In this document: in pieces, positions 44,701 through 55,847 of the stretch | How positions within the stretch are numbered: position 1 is the stretch's first letter | Layout: each line of letters opens with the position of its first letter | From: Helichrysum umbraculigerum | Taxonomy: Eukaryota > Streptophyta > Magnoliopsida > Asterales > Asteraceae | Reading direction: 5' to 3' | Assembly (NCBI GenBank): GCA_949592205.1 | Contig: CATIUR010000001.1 | Location: 264,394,250-264,458,249 of the forward strand | DNA length: 64,000 nucleotides | The notes under the pieces: model-generated | Seen by the model: the letters and a program-made list of their open reading frames with translations, nothing else | Told to the model about the DNA's origin: nothing | Database searches by the model: none | Program-made: the position numbers and the translations under genes

Positions 44701-45298
44701 TAATCATTGGTTATAATAAATGTATTATTATTAAATATGAGGTCAAAAAATTTAGTTTTTAAATCATTATTGGTAGTGTTCAATCTATCTTCAGTTTTTA
44801 TAAGAAGTTGCTCACAGCATGTTTAATATCATCATCAGAGTGGTCTAATAGTAATTATTAAACCAATACTTCATAAACATGTAATTTGGAGTATAAAACC
44901 CATACAATCTAAATGTATGATTGTACTTAAACAAATACATCTAAATCTAATGTAAACTTGTATAGTGTTAGCGGTACGTATAGTCGGGCGAATCTACATA
45001 CATAGTGGGTGGGTTATTGGACTTCCTTAGAAAAAAAAGTTATTAAATTGTTTATACAAATTTTAAATGGAATCTACCTGTAAATGAGTTTGGACTCTCC
45101 TTACAAATTGGTATGGACCCTCCTTGTGAGCCTTGACTTTTGAACTTGAATGAATTTTCAAATTAAACATGGTATTCCAAGCTCTGTTTTTTGTAGGGGA
45201 AGGTTCTTTGACCTAATCAAATCAGGGAAGATGAAGTTTTTGAGCTATAAAGGTTTTGGGCTTGCAAATAAATAAACTGGCTGTTCTATTTACACATT
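44701..45298. other. Intergenic sequence, no gene recognised
   Basis: AT-rich, with one A-run; no conserved feature seen. Confidence 0.5.
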
Positions 45299-45602
45299 GG
45301 GCTCAGACGACTCCCAACGGTAGGCGTCGGTTTCCGTCGGTTGAAACCGACGGAACCGACACCGATGGCACGGCGCCGTCGGTTAGGTCCGTTGGTTTCT
45401 TCCGTCGGATATCCGACGAGGCGTTTGTGTATCGAGGTGGGGCCGTGCGGGTCCGAGAGAAAATAAAAATTTTTTTTTTGTTTTTTCAAAAAACTAACCG
45501 TTTGTAAATAAAAAAAAATAAAAATTAAAAAAAAATAAAAAACAACGGGCAAAACTAACAGCTCTTTTTTTTTTAATATATATATATTTTTTTAAAAAAT
45601 CC

Positions 45603-45612
45603 TATATAAATA
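45603..45612 (+). promoter_or_regulatory. TATA box of the ORF1-like gene
   Basis: TATATAAATA lies 76 bp upstream of the ATG at 45688, with a pyrimidine-rich leader between. Confidence 0.6.
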
Positions 45613-45687
45613 CTCCATATATCTTTCAAACTATACACTCAAACATCACCATTTCTCTCTATCTTTTATCATTTTCACTTCTAAAAA

Positions 45688-47090
45688 ATGTCAAACAATA
45701 ACACCAACAATTCCAATTCCAAAACCAAATCAAAATCCAAATCCAAATCAAACCAAAATGAGCAAGAACAAGTTGGCTACGATATGTGGCAAAACTTGAT
45801 GAACACCCCGCTACCAAATCCAAATAATTTTCAACATCCACCGACGGGCTTTGCGCATTTTGCACCAATTGCAAACCCATATCATATGTTACCCGACGAC
45901 CCACGAAGAAATTACCAACATCCCGGGTGGTATCAAAACCCGCAATTCACACCTTCCATGGATTATTCACCAAACACATACCATGGCACCTCCTCATCAA
46001 ACCCACACGGCTACCAAGCAACACCTACCCCTCCAAATTTCATCGTACCCGAAACCCAACATCAACACCTTCTCGACAGTTCCGAGTCCGAGCCCGAAAA
46101 CCAATCCGAACCCGAACAAGAACCCGAGTCCGAACCCGAAGTCCAACCCGAGGCCCCTAAGAAAAAGGGTAAAAAACCAAGAAAAAATCCGGACGCACCA
46201 CTTCGGGTTCAAATTAGGTGGTCCGACGAGGAAGCGAGAATCTTGGCCGAACGGTGGATACATTGTTCTGAAAATGGCGTCATCGGAAACAATCAAACAA
46301 GTGAAAGTTTTTGGCGAAGTGTGAATTCGGATTACAATTCGATTGTCCCGACGAAACGTAACCTCAACCAACTAACGGGCAAATGGAACAAAATAGCTCA
46401 CGACGTGTCGACGTGCGAACTTTCGAAGGCCATCACAGAAAGTTTAGGGAGGGTTGCCATCAAAGCGGTGCCGGGGATAAAGATGTGATGGATGCGGCGA
46501 AGAAAGCTTTTCTCAACCAAAAGCGAAGGAAATTTGGCTATGAGAGTTGTTGGGAGGTTCTAAGACATTACCCAAAGTTCTTCACCGAGCAAGGGGTGAT
46601 GAGCAACAAACGCCCGTTCCAACCCGAAACTGAATTTGAAGCCACTGATCTTGGCTCGAACGACATCCCGACATCTCTAGAAGCCAACATGAGGACCTTG
46701 TTCCGTGACGACCTGATACGGCGTCCACCGGGTCGAAAAGTGTCAAAGACTTCTCAAAGTTCGGATGCCGATTCTTCGTCACGAAGTAGTGTTGTGTCCG
46801 AAAAACTTGAAGCCATCGAAGCAGTTAAATCACAAGCCTTAAAAGCCGCGGACACACTTGAAACGATTAAGAAAAACAACATGAAAAAGGCGGCGTTTAA
46901 GGCTTTGAGTTTCCTTTGCAAAAGTCTTCCGAAACGGGCCTCCAAAAAGGAATTAAAAATTATTAAGTTGGCACGCAAAGAAGTCGTTGAAGAATTTGGA
47001 AATGTCTACAAAACGACAAATGAGGATGAAGATGAAGGCGAAGACGAGAACGAGAATGAAGCCGCGGACGAAGAATCGAGCTCGGATTAG
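45688..47090 (+). pseudogene. Myb/SANT-like, NAM-associated C-terminal domain protein (annotated in many plants as 'glutathione S-transferase T3-like'), frameshifted
   Basis: From the ATG at 45688: a Ser/Asn/Lys-rich start, a Pro/Tyr-rich linker, an acidic SEPE repeat, then a basic KKKGKKPRKNP patch and a SANT/trihelix-like domain (IRWSDEEARILAERWIHCSE…FWRSV…LTGKWNKI). Near 46398-46415 the sequence CGACGTG is tandemly duplicated (net 8 bp), which shifts the frame. The next frame carries FEGHHRKFREGC, SGAGDKDVMDAAKKAF and YESCWEVLRHYPKF, then the charged C-terminal helix and acidic tail ending at a TAG at 47090. No other stop is visible, so inactivation is recent or allelic. The glutathione S-transferase label is a database artefact; no GST fold is visible. 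Confidence 0.8.
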
Positions 47091-47298
47091 GCTAGTTTAA
47101 ATTTAAATAAATGTACTTTTTTTTAAAGTATAACGTTTTTATTTTTAGGAGTTTAATGTTTTTTATTTTTTAGGATTGTAATGTTTTTATTTTTTAGGAT
47201 TGTAATGTTTATTAATATTAGGATTAATGTTTTTAATTTTAATGAAATGTGTTTTTATTTTAATGATTGTGTATTATTTAATTAAGTTTATTGGTGTG
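47091..47298. other. 3' flank of the ORF1-like gene
   Basis: AT-rich, with a GGATTGTAATGTTTTTATTTTT-like unit of about 20-30 bp repeated three times (about 47140-47240). Confidence 0.6.
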
Positions 47299-47531
47299 GG
47301 TCCCTGAGAAATGAAACTGACAGGAAAGTGACGGATGACTGTTGGGACGGGCCTGTCAGTTTCTGTCAGTTTCTGTCAGTTGGGTGAAAAAGCTGATGTG
47401 GCGCTGATGTGGCGCGTCAGTTTCTGTCACTTTCCGTCACGGTTGAGAGTGGTCTCAGTTTATTTTTCTTTCAATAAACATTTGGAATTTGGAGTATAAA
47501 AATATTCATCATCCGTACTTATTAGTTATTA

Positions 47532-48124
47532 GAGCACTCGGTCTCCAGGCGTTCCCATCAATTTTCTTCATCCAGAACACTGTCTTACAGTGTTCCAGAA
47601 CACTGTCTTACAGTGTTCTGGCACATCATGACAGTGTTCTTGTTGGTGTTCTCACAATGTTCTTGGTTCAGCGTTTGTATAGGGACGTCGATCACATTCA
47701 ATGTTCTTTTTTTTTTTTTTTTGTTTATTCACTTGAGTCATGCTTTCACTAAAAAAAACATTTTTAATGAAATAGAATAAGTCTCACGGGTGGTAAAAAA
47801 GAACCAAACAAAAAAGAATCAAACAAAAAAAACAAAATTTGTGACTTGTATTACATTTTTATTTTTTAGGACTTGTTTTGCATTTTTAAATTTTAGGAAT
47901 TGTATTGCATTTTTAATGAATATAATGTTGTTTATTTAATTTATTTTTTTATATATATTAATTTATAAAATTATCTTTATTAAAAAATCAAATAAAACAA
48001 ATAATAAAAAACTCCATAACACTGTCCAGAACACTGTGATTTCAGTTTCACCACACCACAGAATCCTCACTTTCAACATTCTCCATAACACTGTCCAGAA
48101 CACCGTTCACCACACCCTGTGCTC
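47532..48124. mobile_element. Harbinger/Tourist-like MITE, 593 bp
   Basis: Target duplication TTA (47529-47531 and 48125-48127) and terminal inverted repeat GAGCAC…GTGCTC, imperfect beyond. Both subterminal regions contain repeated CAGAACACTGT words. The left block (47573-47625) holds two copies of a self-complementary AACACTGTCTTACAGTGTT hairpin. TTA/TAA duplications are typical of PIF/Harbinger. Confidence 0.7.
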
Positions 48125-48272
48125 TTATGGCCTCGATTTTTGTTTTTCCTTCTGAAAAATCATTTAATATAAAGTATAATCAACCTAATTTGGAAGCACA
48201 AAAAAATAAGCACATCTTACCTAGAATCTTACAATACAGAGTATTAAGTTAGAAGAACATTACTTGTTTCTA

Positions 48273-49151
48273 GGGAAATTGATCAAAATGCCATTTTTTT
48301 TTGCAAAATATATGGTTTTGCCCCTTTTTTTTGAAAATTGACGATATGCCCCTAGAAATCGCAAAAGCAAATTTGCTTTTGCGATCCTGTTTTTGCATTT
48401 TGCGATCCCGTTCACGTGGCCGAGTCGTTCACGAGTTTGGCGTGCGATGGCAAAAAGCAAAATTTTTTTTGCGTTTTGCGATTTGCAAATGCCCCTTTTT
48501 TTTGCGATGGCATCTTGTAGTTTATCCGATGTCGAGGATTTCGTGCCATGGCAAATGGCAAATCGCAAAAAAAAATTTGCCTTTTGCGATTTGCAAATGG
48601 CCCTTTTTAGTGATGGCTTGTAAAAGGCTCGAGTAGATAGTCATCGTTGTTTCGTGAACGGGTTCGCAAAAAATGATGAGGTTTTGCGATTTGCCACCGC
48701 CCAAAAAAGTCCAATATATCCCTAACCCTTCCTTATCGGCTCATTCATTCATCCCTAACCCTTTTTTATTCTTCCCCTTCCGTACTCGATCCGTTCACGT
48801 GCCATCGCAAAAAAAAAAAGATGCATTTGCAAATCGCAAAAAGCAAATTTTTTTTTGCTTTTTGCCATTGCACGATGAAAGCACGATGACAAGCTACTCG
48901 GGCCGTAAACAAGCCATCGCAAAAAAAAGGGGCATTTGCAAATCGCAAAAAGCAAATTTTTTTTTGCTTTTTGCCATCGCACGCCAAACTCGTGAATGAC
49001 TCGGCCATGTGAACGGGATCGCAAAATGCAAAAACGGGATCGCAAAAGCAAATTTGCTTTTGCGATTTCTAGGGGCATATCGTCAATTTTTTTTTAAAAA
49101 GGGCAAAACCATATATTTTGCAAAAAAAAATGGCATTTTGATCAATTTCCC
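48273..49151. mobile_element. MULE-type fold-back MITE, 879 bp, made of nested GCAAAA palindromes
   Basis: Exact 10-bp target duplication CTTGTTTCTA (48263-48272 and 49152-49161). Ends GGGAAATTGATCAAAATGCC are inverted repeats, and inverted similarity extends about 250 bp inward from each end. The interior is dominated by words such as ATTTGCAAATCGCAAAA and GCAAATTTTTTTTTGC. Its open frames on both strands are by-products of the palindromes. A transcript would fold into a long hairpin, a possible small-RNA source. Confidence 0.9.
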
Positions 49152-49161
49152 CTTGTTTCTA

Positions 49162-49617
49162 TGCATATTTAAGTCTAATACTCCAAGCCATTCTTAAACA
49201 TTTTTAGTGAATGAACTCGTGAAAATATTAGGATTAGAATCTGACCGGACCCGGTATCCAACTCATATGACTCAATTTTTTTGCCTAAAGGAAAGTGGAC
49301 CCACCTTAACTTCTTATTAATTATTATTATTATTATTATACATAATCTTTTGATCATTTTGGAAAATAATGTAGGAAGAAACACTAGTAGGCGGCGCCTA
49401 CCGAGAGCTTTCGGATCTCTATTTTTTGAGATAAACACATGCATTTTATATTTATTTTAAATCAAACCAAGTAGCATATCGGTCAATATACACAAAATCC
49501 CAAAATTATTTTCTTATAAAGCAAAACTCACTCCATTATTTTATTATTATTATATTTATATTTAATTCAATAATAATAGAAGACACTAAACGTCACCAAA
49601 CCACAACTTTTTCCACC
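49162..49617. other. Promoter-proximal region of the ERF gene
   Basis: AT-rich. A GGCGGCGCC motif near 49391-49399 contains, on the minus strand, the GCCGCC core bound by ERF proteins. This is about 340 bp before the ATG; self-regulation is speculative. Confidence 0.4.
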
Positions 49618-49627
49618 TATATATATA
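49618..49627 (+). promoter_or_regulatory. TATA box of the ERF gene
   Basis: TATATATATA lies 112 bp upstream of the ATG, in a context CACCTATATATATACCACC. The untranslated leader would be roughly 80 bases. Confidence 0.65.
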
Positions 49628-49729
49628 CCACCCCACGACCTTAACATCTTATTGTCGCATTTCATCCTGTGCCAATTTCTCTATTGATCTATCGAAGGAA
49701 AATAATAGTGAAAAATTAAAATCATCACA

Positions 49730-50539
49730 ATGTCTCAACAACTCGATTTTGACTTTTCACTCATTGATTCCATTCGTACTTACCTTCTCGAAGATCATTC
49801 CGAAAATTTCTTTGATGAGCTTAACCAAGTTGTTTATCCCATGTCCGATTCTCATGACTTGAGTTTTCCAGCGGTTTCTGAAGAGTCGTCCATAAATATT
49901 GATAGAGAAATCTCGTCCATTTTTATGGATGATCCTATCTGGCCATTGCCAAATCTCGAGGATTATGAGATCTCTAGCTTGTTACATAACTATAGTGACA
50001 ATATCTTTCCAGTCACAAACCCTTTTGATACTCAAAATAATCTTATTGATCAACCCACACAAATATTTCCTGAAAATTCAACTGATATTATGAACCTGCA
50101 GCCACTTAACTGGGATTTCTCAACAGGATCGATATTTCCACCATGTGAAAAGGACGATAAATCTAACAATGTGATCAAGAATAACGAAACTTTTGTGTTA
50201 CCATCAATTCCTGACAGAAAATATAGAGGAGTGAGACGGCGTCCATGGGGTAAGTTCACAGCGGAAATGAGGAATCCAGAGAAAAAAGGGGCGAGATTAT
50301 GGCTTGGAACGTATGACACACAAGAGGAAGCCGCTATGGCCTATGATCGAGCTGCTTTTAAACACCGTGGTTCTCATGCTTTGCTTAATTTTCCTCATTT
50401 AATCGAGTGTCACAACGAGAATCCTGGAAAGTACATGACGAAAAAACGAGCAGCATCATCATCCTCGGATTCTTCATCTTCGGATTCTTCGAAAAATAGT
50501 CATAAGAAAATTAGGAAAAGTTGTTTCTATGAAAATTAA
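49730..50539 (+). CDS. AP2/ERF-domain transcription factor, ERF subfamily (269 aa)
   Basis: Intronless and complete. A single AP2/ERF domain at residues 164-223 has YRGVRRRPWGKFTAEMRNP, the WLGTYDT element and AYDRAAFKHRGSHALLNFP. The β-sheet residues that contact the GCC box (GVRRR, RPWGK) are present, and the conserved mid-sheet Ala (TAEM) supports ERF rather than DREB. Asn replaces the usual Asp in RDP. The WGKF form is common in group IX ERFs. Residues 1-31 carry a hydrophobic-acidic motif (LIDSIRTYLLEDH) and the region to about 160 is acidic, so an activation role is plausible. Basic KKR and KKIRK near the C-terminus could be nuclear signals; 242-254 is a Ser/Asp run. Such factors act in the nucleus in ethylene, jasmonate or stress responses; the target here is unknown. 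The ATG at 49730 is the first after the TATA box. Confidence 0.93.
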   Translation: MSQQLDFDFSLIDSIRTYLLEDHSENFFDELNQVVYPMSDSHDLSFPAVSEESSINIDREISSIFMDDPIWPLPNLEDYEISSLLHNYSDNIFPVTNPFDTQNNLIDQPTQIFPENSTDIMNLQPLNWDFSTGSIFPPCEKDDKSNNVIKNNETFVLPSIPDRKYRGVRRRPWGKFTAEMRNPEKKGARLWLGTYDTQEEAAMAYDRAAFKHRGSHALLNFPHLIECHNENPGKYMTKKRAASSSSDSSSSDSSKNSHKKIRKSCFYEN

Positions 50540-51392
50540 GTTAATTAAAATTTAGACGATTAGAGCCCGGCCACGGAGTCTCACGATATATGCAGATAAC
50601 ATGATAAGGGTTTTTACTACGGAGTATTAATCAATACATTAATGATTAATGTATCTAATTATTATTGTAACTCAATGTATTCGATCAAATCGTATCATAT
50701 TAGAGTAACTTTTGGATCTACAAGTTATGATTTCACTTTTTTAACTTTCGGCCAATAATTTTGACTTACGGTAAAACTACGTAACGAACTGTAGGTTTGA
50801 AGTTAAAAATCCGACGAGTATCATAAATATCTCTTGAATTAATTGTCTTCTGATTTATATGGAAAGATGTTCCTTTTCATAGATCACATAACTCATTAAA
50901 GGTGATCGACAATATACACAAAATTACAGTAAGCTTCTAAAAGGTATACATATATAATTACGTTCACCAAGTAAAAATACAAAATGGATGTTTGTATTTC
51001 TACATTCTATTAAGATTAAGAAATATGTTGGATAAGCCTGAATTGTAATTTCTCTCTCCTAAAATAAGTTTTCACCTTTTTATTTTAGTTTATCGCAAAA
51101 TAAGTGTGTATTTTCAAATGCAAAATAGACTAAATTTACCGTTTTACTTCCAATATACTTTTTTCACAAAACTATTTTCATCGGAGATAATTGTGCAAAA
51201 AGAAATAATATAATTATCATCACTATTAAACTTTAGGTACTTCCTTAAACTTTAGGTAAACTAATTGCAGACACTTGTTTTGAAACGCATGTAATACACT
51301 TAAATTTAGACATAAAGAATTGATTAGGACACATGACGCACGGCAAATCTATAGGTGCCGATGGAGATAATAAATGGAGATGTCTAGATTTA
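50540..51392. other. 3' flank and intergenic region after the ERF gene
   Basis: AT-rich; no gene recognised. Possible polyadenylation signals are AT-rich near 50545-50560. Confidence 0.5.
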
Positions 51393-51594
51393 GAGTAAAT
51401 TACATTCCCGGTTTATGTGGTATGTCGACATGGATTTCACTCTCTGTTTCTGGGTCGAATTTTTTCGGGTTCAGTCCCTTGACCCGGTTTTTTGTTTCAC
51501 TTCCGGTCCCTGTTTAAATTAAGCTAAGGGTAAAAATGTGTTTTCTTATTTCTTTCCTTTACGTATATAATTTATTTAGATAAAATTAATTGAA

Positions 51595-51684
<90 letters not shown>
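51595..51684. repeat. (ATT)n microsatellite at the Helitron terminus
   Basis: About 30 uninterrupted units ending right at the A before the CTAG of the Helitron. Confidence 0.95.
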
Positions 51685-51685
<1 letters not shown>

Positions 51686-51686
<1 letters not shown>

Positions 51687-52217
51687 TAGTTTATAACCCG
51701 CGACTTCGCGGGATTTTACATAAAAATCTTTTGTAATGCGGTATCACGTTTTTAAAAGTCATAAATCTTGAAAACTAATTCCATTTTTACAATGCCATAA
51801 AACTCACTGGCAACACATCGTTCTCATCACTTTAAAAGAAAGACTTACAAATTTGTATGACTTATGTCAACAAATGGTTTGTTTGTGTGAACCAAACTAC
51901 AACTACATGAACATTTTAATATGTACATTTGCAATCTTTGTCGGGAGTCATGTGATAGTCACTTCTAAAAATAAGAATCAAAATACAACTACGTTTATAA
52001 TACAGTTCTTAGAAGAAAAGAAAAATAGTAAGAGGTTATTATTACTCGCAAACATACATGTCATGACCATTTATTTACAGAGTATATATTGTGCACTTGC
52101 GCTTTCTATATTTGCAAGAAATCTGTAAATGGCCTGTACGTGTACTATTTACAGATTTGACTAACCCAACAATGTCTTATTACACAACACATGTACATCA
52201 CTACCATATATAATAGA
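51686..52217 (-). mobile_element. Small Helitron, about 532 bp (minus orientation)
   Basis: The minus-strand 3' end has CCCGCGA-AG-TCGCGGG, a perfect 7-bp stem (51697-51712), followed by TTATAAA and CTAG (51686-51689), with T beyond. The inferred 5' end is TCTATTATATATGG at 52217, preceded by A, so insertion between A and T is satisfied. The 5' end is inferred. No Rep/helicase is present; the element is non-autonomous. Confidence 0.65.
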
Positions 52218-52533
52218 TTAACCCCAATCTTTTAACATTGGTCCCCCAATATGCCTTCCTTCAAATTTCTAATTAGTTGCTCGTACAACACCCAAATCAC
52301 CAATTTCACAATTAGCACAAGACTTCTTCAAGATATTACTGTACTACTTCAAGATATCACCCCATTAAACCCACTTTAGCATATCATCAAACCGTTGGAA
52401 TTAAATCAGTTGGTGTGCAATGTCCTCTTTTAAACAGAGTTATAACCCTTAAACAGTAAGTATTTGAAATTAAAACAATGGAAATCTTTTTACTTTATCA
52501 TCTTTTTATGAAACAATCACTACAAAAACTATA

Positions 52534-52912
52534 AGTGGCAAAATGAATGAGTCGGGTCGGGTCTAGATGGGTTTGGGTCTAAATGGGTCCAGGTCTAGAT
52601 GGGTCATTTAGAAGGATGGGTCTAAACGGGTCCGGGTCAAATGGGTCTCGGGTCGGGTCGACCCATCGGGTTTTCACCAAAGTTTTTTTTTATTTAAGTG
52701 AAAAATGCAAAAAACGAAATGAGGTGAAAAAAAAAATTTACCCGCTAAACCCGTCTAGACCCATTGGTTAATTGTTACACTATTGGAGGTTATATTGAAA
52801 AACCCATTTAGACCTATCCAAAAAATGGGGAGGAGACCTAACAAACTCATCCCCTTCTAAATATTAACCAAATTGACTCATAATTAACCAATGGGTCTAA
52901 AATTGCCACCTT
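52534..52912. mobile_element. hAT-like MITE rich in GGGTCTA words
   Basis: Ends AAGTGGCAAAATG and (reverse-complemented) AAGGTGGCAATTTTAG, resembling hAT termini. The interior carries many copies of ATGGGTCTA/TAGACCCAT in inverted arrangement. No clear 8-bp duplication found. Confidence 0.5.
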
Positions 52913-53289
52913 TAAGTATAAAACGTATATAACCATGCAGTCCAAACTAATAATTTTATACAGATAAAGGAGATACTATGACAATTGTTCAATAACTACA
53001 AATAAATACACACAACATTATTATACATTATCCTCTTTATAAAACATTCAGAACCTACAAATTGAATATAACTATGCTGTCAAAAGTAATAATTTTATTC
53101 TTGATACCGCACAATAAAGTAAAACAAATAAACATGTATTGTACACGCAATATACATCACTGTACAAACCGATACTAAATACATCACACTACCTCGTAAC
53201 AATCATCATATTTTTATGCATATTGTATAGTTATTTATAAAGAAGAACTAATACATTACCTCATGCTCAATTATTATCATCTCCGGTTA

Positions 53290-53415
53290 AGCCAATTGTG
53301 ATGGATTGTCCTTGTATGTTTGAGTCCACGACAAATAAAACTTGACGGGAATCTTCCAATCATCCTTATTCTTATTAAGGAGATTCAAATGTGTGAAAGC
53401 ATCGTTCTTAGCCAT
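53290..53415 (-). pseudogene. Fragment of an RPA70-like OB-fold gene (first exon)
   Basis: The minus-strand ATG at 53415 opens MAKNDAFTHLNLLNKNKDDW, then IPVKFYLSWTQTYKDNPSQL and a stop. This resembles the N-terminus of the large replication-protein-A-like proteins (DUF223/OB-fold) that are abundant in plants, some of them Helitron-encoded. Only about 42 codons remain and the next exon is not seen. It may have been captured by the surrounding MULE or left by a Helitron. Confidence 0.5.
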
Positions 53416-54556
53416 TGGTGGTAGTCAAAATATATAATATATAATAGAGAAATATAATAAACCTTAAATCTATCACCATTGTTATTAGATGATATTTGGA
53501 TTACATTAAATTAGTGAGGTAATTATAATGATAGACATTGTGTTTGTGCATGAATATGAAGCGATTATTTAGTCGAAAATATTTGTCTATATTATTATAT
53601 TATGTAAGTTAATAAAAGTTAAAAAGAAGATTAGTTGACATGAGTTTATGTTACGGTTCATCTATATTTGCACAAATTTGGTCCAACTAATTTCCCTTGT
53701 TTTAAGGGTTTGAAAAGTTTATCCTCATGCAATTAATAGGTTTATTTAATTTATTAGTTTCCATTTTTATTTAATATGTTTAACCGATTTGAATAATGAC
53801 TCAAGGGTTATATTAAATGGATTTTATTAATTAGGTGGATTTGAATTAGAGATAATTAGGGGTAGTTAGGTAAATTAAGATAGGCTAATTATACTTATTG
53901 CATGGACACAATCTAGAGATTAGATCAATGGTTATCAAGTAAGGAGATTAATGAAATGAAGGGGTAGGATTAAATTAGGGTGGATTAAATTAGAGTTGTC
54001 TACAGATTTTTAGTTTTGTTATAATAAATAAAAGGGATTAGAATCAATTTACATGAACACAAATACTTGCTTTTCATAATCTTCTCAGTAAATCTATAAC
54101 GGTTGATCACCACCATTTTCTTCAATCATTCTCTATCGGACAACTCTCCCAGTTTTTCCCCCTTTGATATCTCTAGTTTTGGAAATAATCAGATTCTTCA
54201 CCCATAAAGCATATTGAAACCAAAAATCGGTTCCGTGGCGGCGACTACAAGTATTTTAGGGTTCCGTGACGCCACCATCAGTCCAATAGACGATTAGTCT
54301 GTGACGATTCCGTCAAACAAGACGGTGTCTTTTTCGATGAACTAATCTAGTGAAGAATCGGGCGATCTGCAAGTACCACATTTTATGGTCTTCCAACAAA
54401 TCTTAAATTGCAATTTACATTTTCGAAAATTGACCGGATAATATCTGTGTTTGTGTTTACCGTGATGTGACATCCAATGTGAGAAGGAGGTTTTTGGAAC
54501 CGTAAAATTTTTTAGAAGCATATAACAGCATAGATAGATAGACATACTATTGTTGA
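53416..54556. other. Interior of the 4.4-kb MULE, no gene recognised
   Basis: AT-rich. At 54080-54300 there is a GC-richer stretch resembling a 5' untranslated region or exon, with no domain recognised. Confidence 0.4.
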
Positions 54557-54565
54557 TTCTTATTA

Positions 54566-55498
54566 GAGTAAATTACACAAATCGTCCTATGTTTGGTCGA
54601 GCTTTCACTGACAGTCCTTTACAAACTTTAATTACACCAACCATCCTTTATTTTGAAACTTATTATACCAATAGTCCTTTAGACTAATGACCGTTAAGTG
54701 TTCGTTACAAAGGACCGTGTGTGATATTTTTTTTTTCTTTTAATTTATTTTATTTTGAGCAAAATATAAATTATAAAATCTAAAAATATATATAAATACG
54801 TTATTAAGTGCACCAATATAGTTTTCATCTTCCTCATTTCACTTAGCATTTTCATCACCAAATTCAGGCATCTTCTACACTTAAACCACTTAAACATCAA
54901 TATTTATAATCTACGACCCAAATCTACCACCATCTTTCATCACCCCGCGACCTCCATCATCCAATCATCTTATCTATCTTATATGCTCATGACTTTGGTA
55001 GTCGCCGCTTCTTCTCTTTGCATTCAATCCTTACTCGAAAAAATCTAAAACGAAAACCCTAGCTTCAAAGGATAAGAAGGTCGAAAAATATAAACCAACT
55101 ATATGACTCGTAATCTTTAAGCAACAAAAAGTTATGTTTGGGGGATGAAAGATAGTAGTGGACTATCAAATTTGAGGTTTCTCCAGAGAAAAGCATCGAA
55201 TTTGGTGATGATTTTGTTAAGTGAAATGGGGTAGCTGAAAATGATGTTTTGTGCACCTACTAATGTGTCTATAGATATTTTGGAGTTTATAATTTATATT
55301 TTACTCAAAGGAAAATAAATTAAAAGAAAAAAATTATTACACACATGGTCCTTTTTAACGAATAGTTAACGATTGTTAGTCTAATGAACTATTGGCGTTA
55401 CAAGTTTCAAAATAAATGATGGTTAGTGTAACTAAATTTGTAAAGGACTGTCAGTGAAATTTGAGCAAAACGTAAAGAATGATTTGTGTAATTTTCTC
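54566..55498. mobile_element. Fold-back MULE-type MITE, 933 bp, nested in the larger MULE
   Basis: Exact 9-bp duplication TTCTTATTA (54557-54565 and 55499-55507). Ends GAGTAAATTACAC (left) and GAGAAAATTACAC (right, inverted). The arms are inverted over about 300 bp, including ACTGACAGTCCTTTACAAA and AAAGGACCNTGTGTG. Its first 12 bases are nearly the same as the end of the element it sits in, so the two belong to related TIR families. Confidence 0.88.
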
Positions 55499-55847
55499 TT
55501 CTTATTATGAGATATGTATAATTTATTTGCAATTACAAATTATTATGGTGTATAAAGAAAAATAAAGAAAATGGACATGGCTATGCAAAGCAAGAACGCA
55601 TCGGAGAAGAAAGGGGTCCAGTGGGTACGTGGAGTCCACTGGTAAAGAAAACAATAAGGTTAAAAAGAGTTAGATAACACATTAAAATAATAAAATGGAT
55701 ATTTTAGTCATTATACGATGAAGAGGGACCATGAGTGAAACAAAAACCCGGGTCAAGGGACTGAATCCGCAAAAACTCCGACCCAAGGATGGAGAGTGAA
55801 ATCCGACATACCATAAGGATCTGGAATGTAATTTACTACTAGATTTA

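Larger units (their letters stand above)
45299..47460 (+). mobile_element. Candidate non-autonomous PIF/Harbinger-like element carrying ORF1 only
   Basis: Imperfect terminal inverted repeats CAGACGACTCCCAACGGT (left) and GAGACCACTCTCAACCGT (right, reverse-complemented) surround an ORF1-like gene. Subterminal repeats differ: CCGTCGG words at left, CTGTCAGTTT words at right. A clear 3-bp target duplication was not found. No DDE transposase ORF is present. Myb/SANT-type ORF1 proteins accompany plant PIF/Harbinger transposases, which is the reason for the family call. Confidence 0.5.
51393..55838. mobile_element. Large non-coding MULE-like element (4.4 kb) with nested insertions
   Basis: Exact 9-bp target duplication CTAGATTTA (51384-51392 and 55839-55847). 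Inverted terminal repeats of about 130-140 bp (51393-51530 and 55700-55838) share GGTATGTCG, GATTTCACTCTC, TTCAGTCCCTTGACCCGG and TTTTTGTTTCACT. No transposase ORF. It contains, in order, an (ATT)n tract, a Helitron, a hAT-like MITE, an RPA-like fragment and a second fold-back MULE. It is a candidate for a gene-fragment-carrying (Pack-MULE-like) element. Confidence 0.85.

Noticed and set aside
45688..47090. Functional glutathione S-transferase gene
   Set aside because: The GST T3-like name in databases is a mis-annotation for this SANT/NAM-associated family; no GST fold motifs are visible and the frame is broken.
48260..49078. Overlapping ORFs of 76-111 codons on both strands
   Set aside because: They arise from the palindromic fold-back MULE; complementary arms give mirrored peptides.
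52518..52530. CACTACAAAAA as a CACTA transposon end
   Set aside because: No matching opposite terminus or subterminal repeats; it directly abuts a hAT-like MITE.
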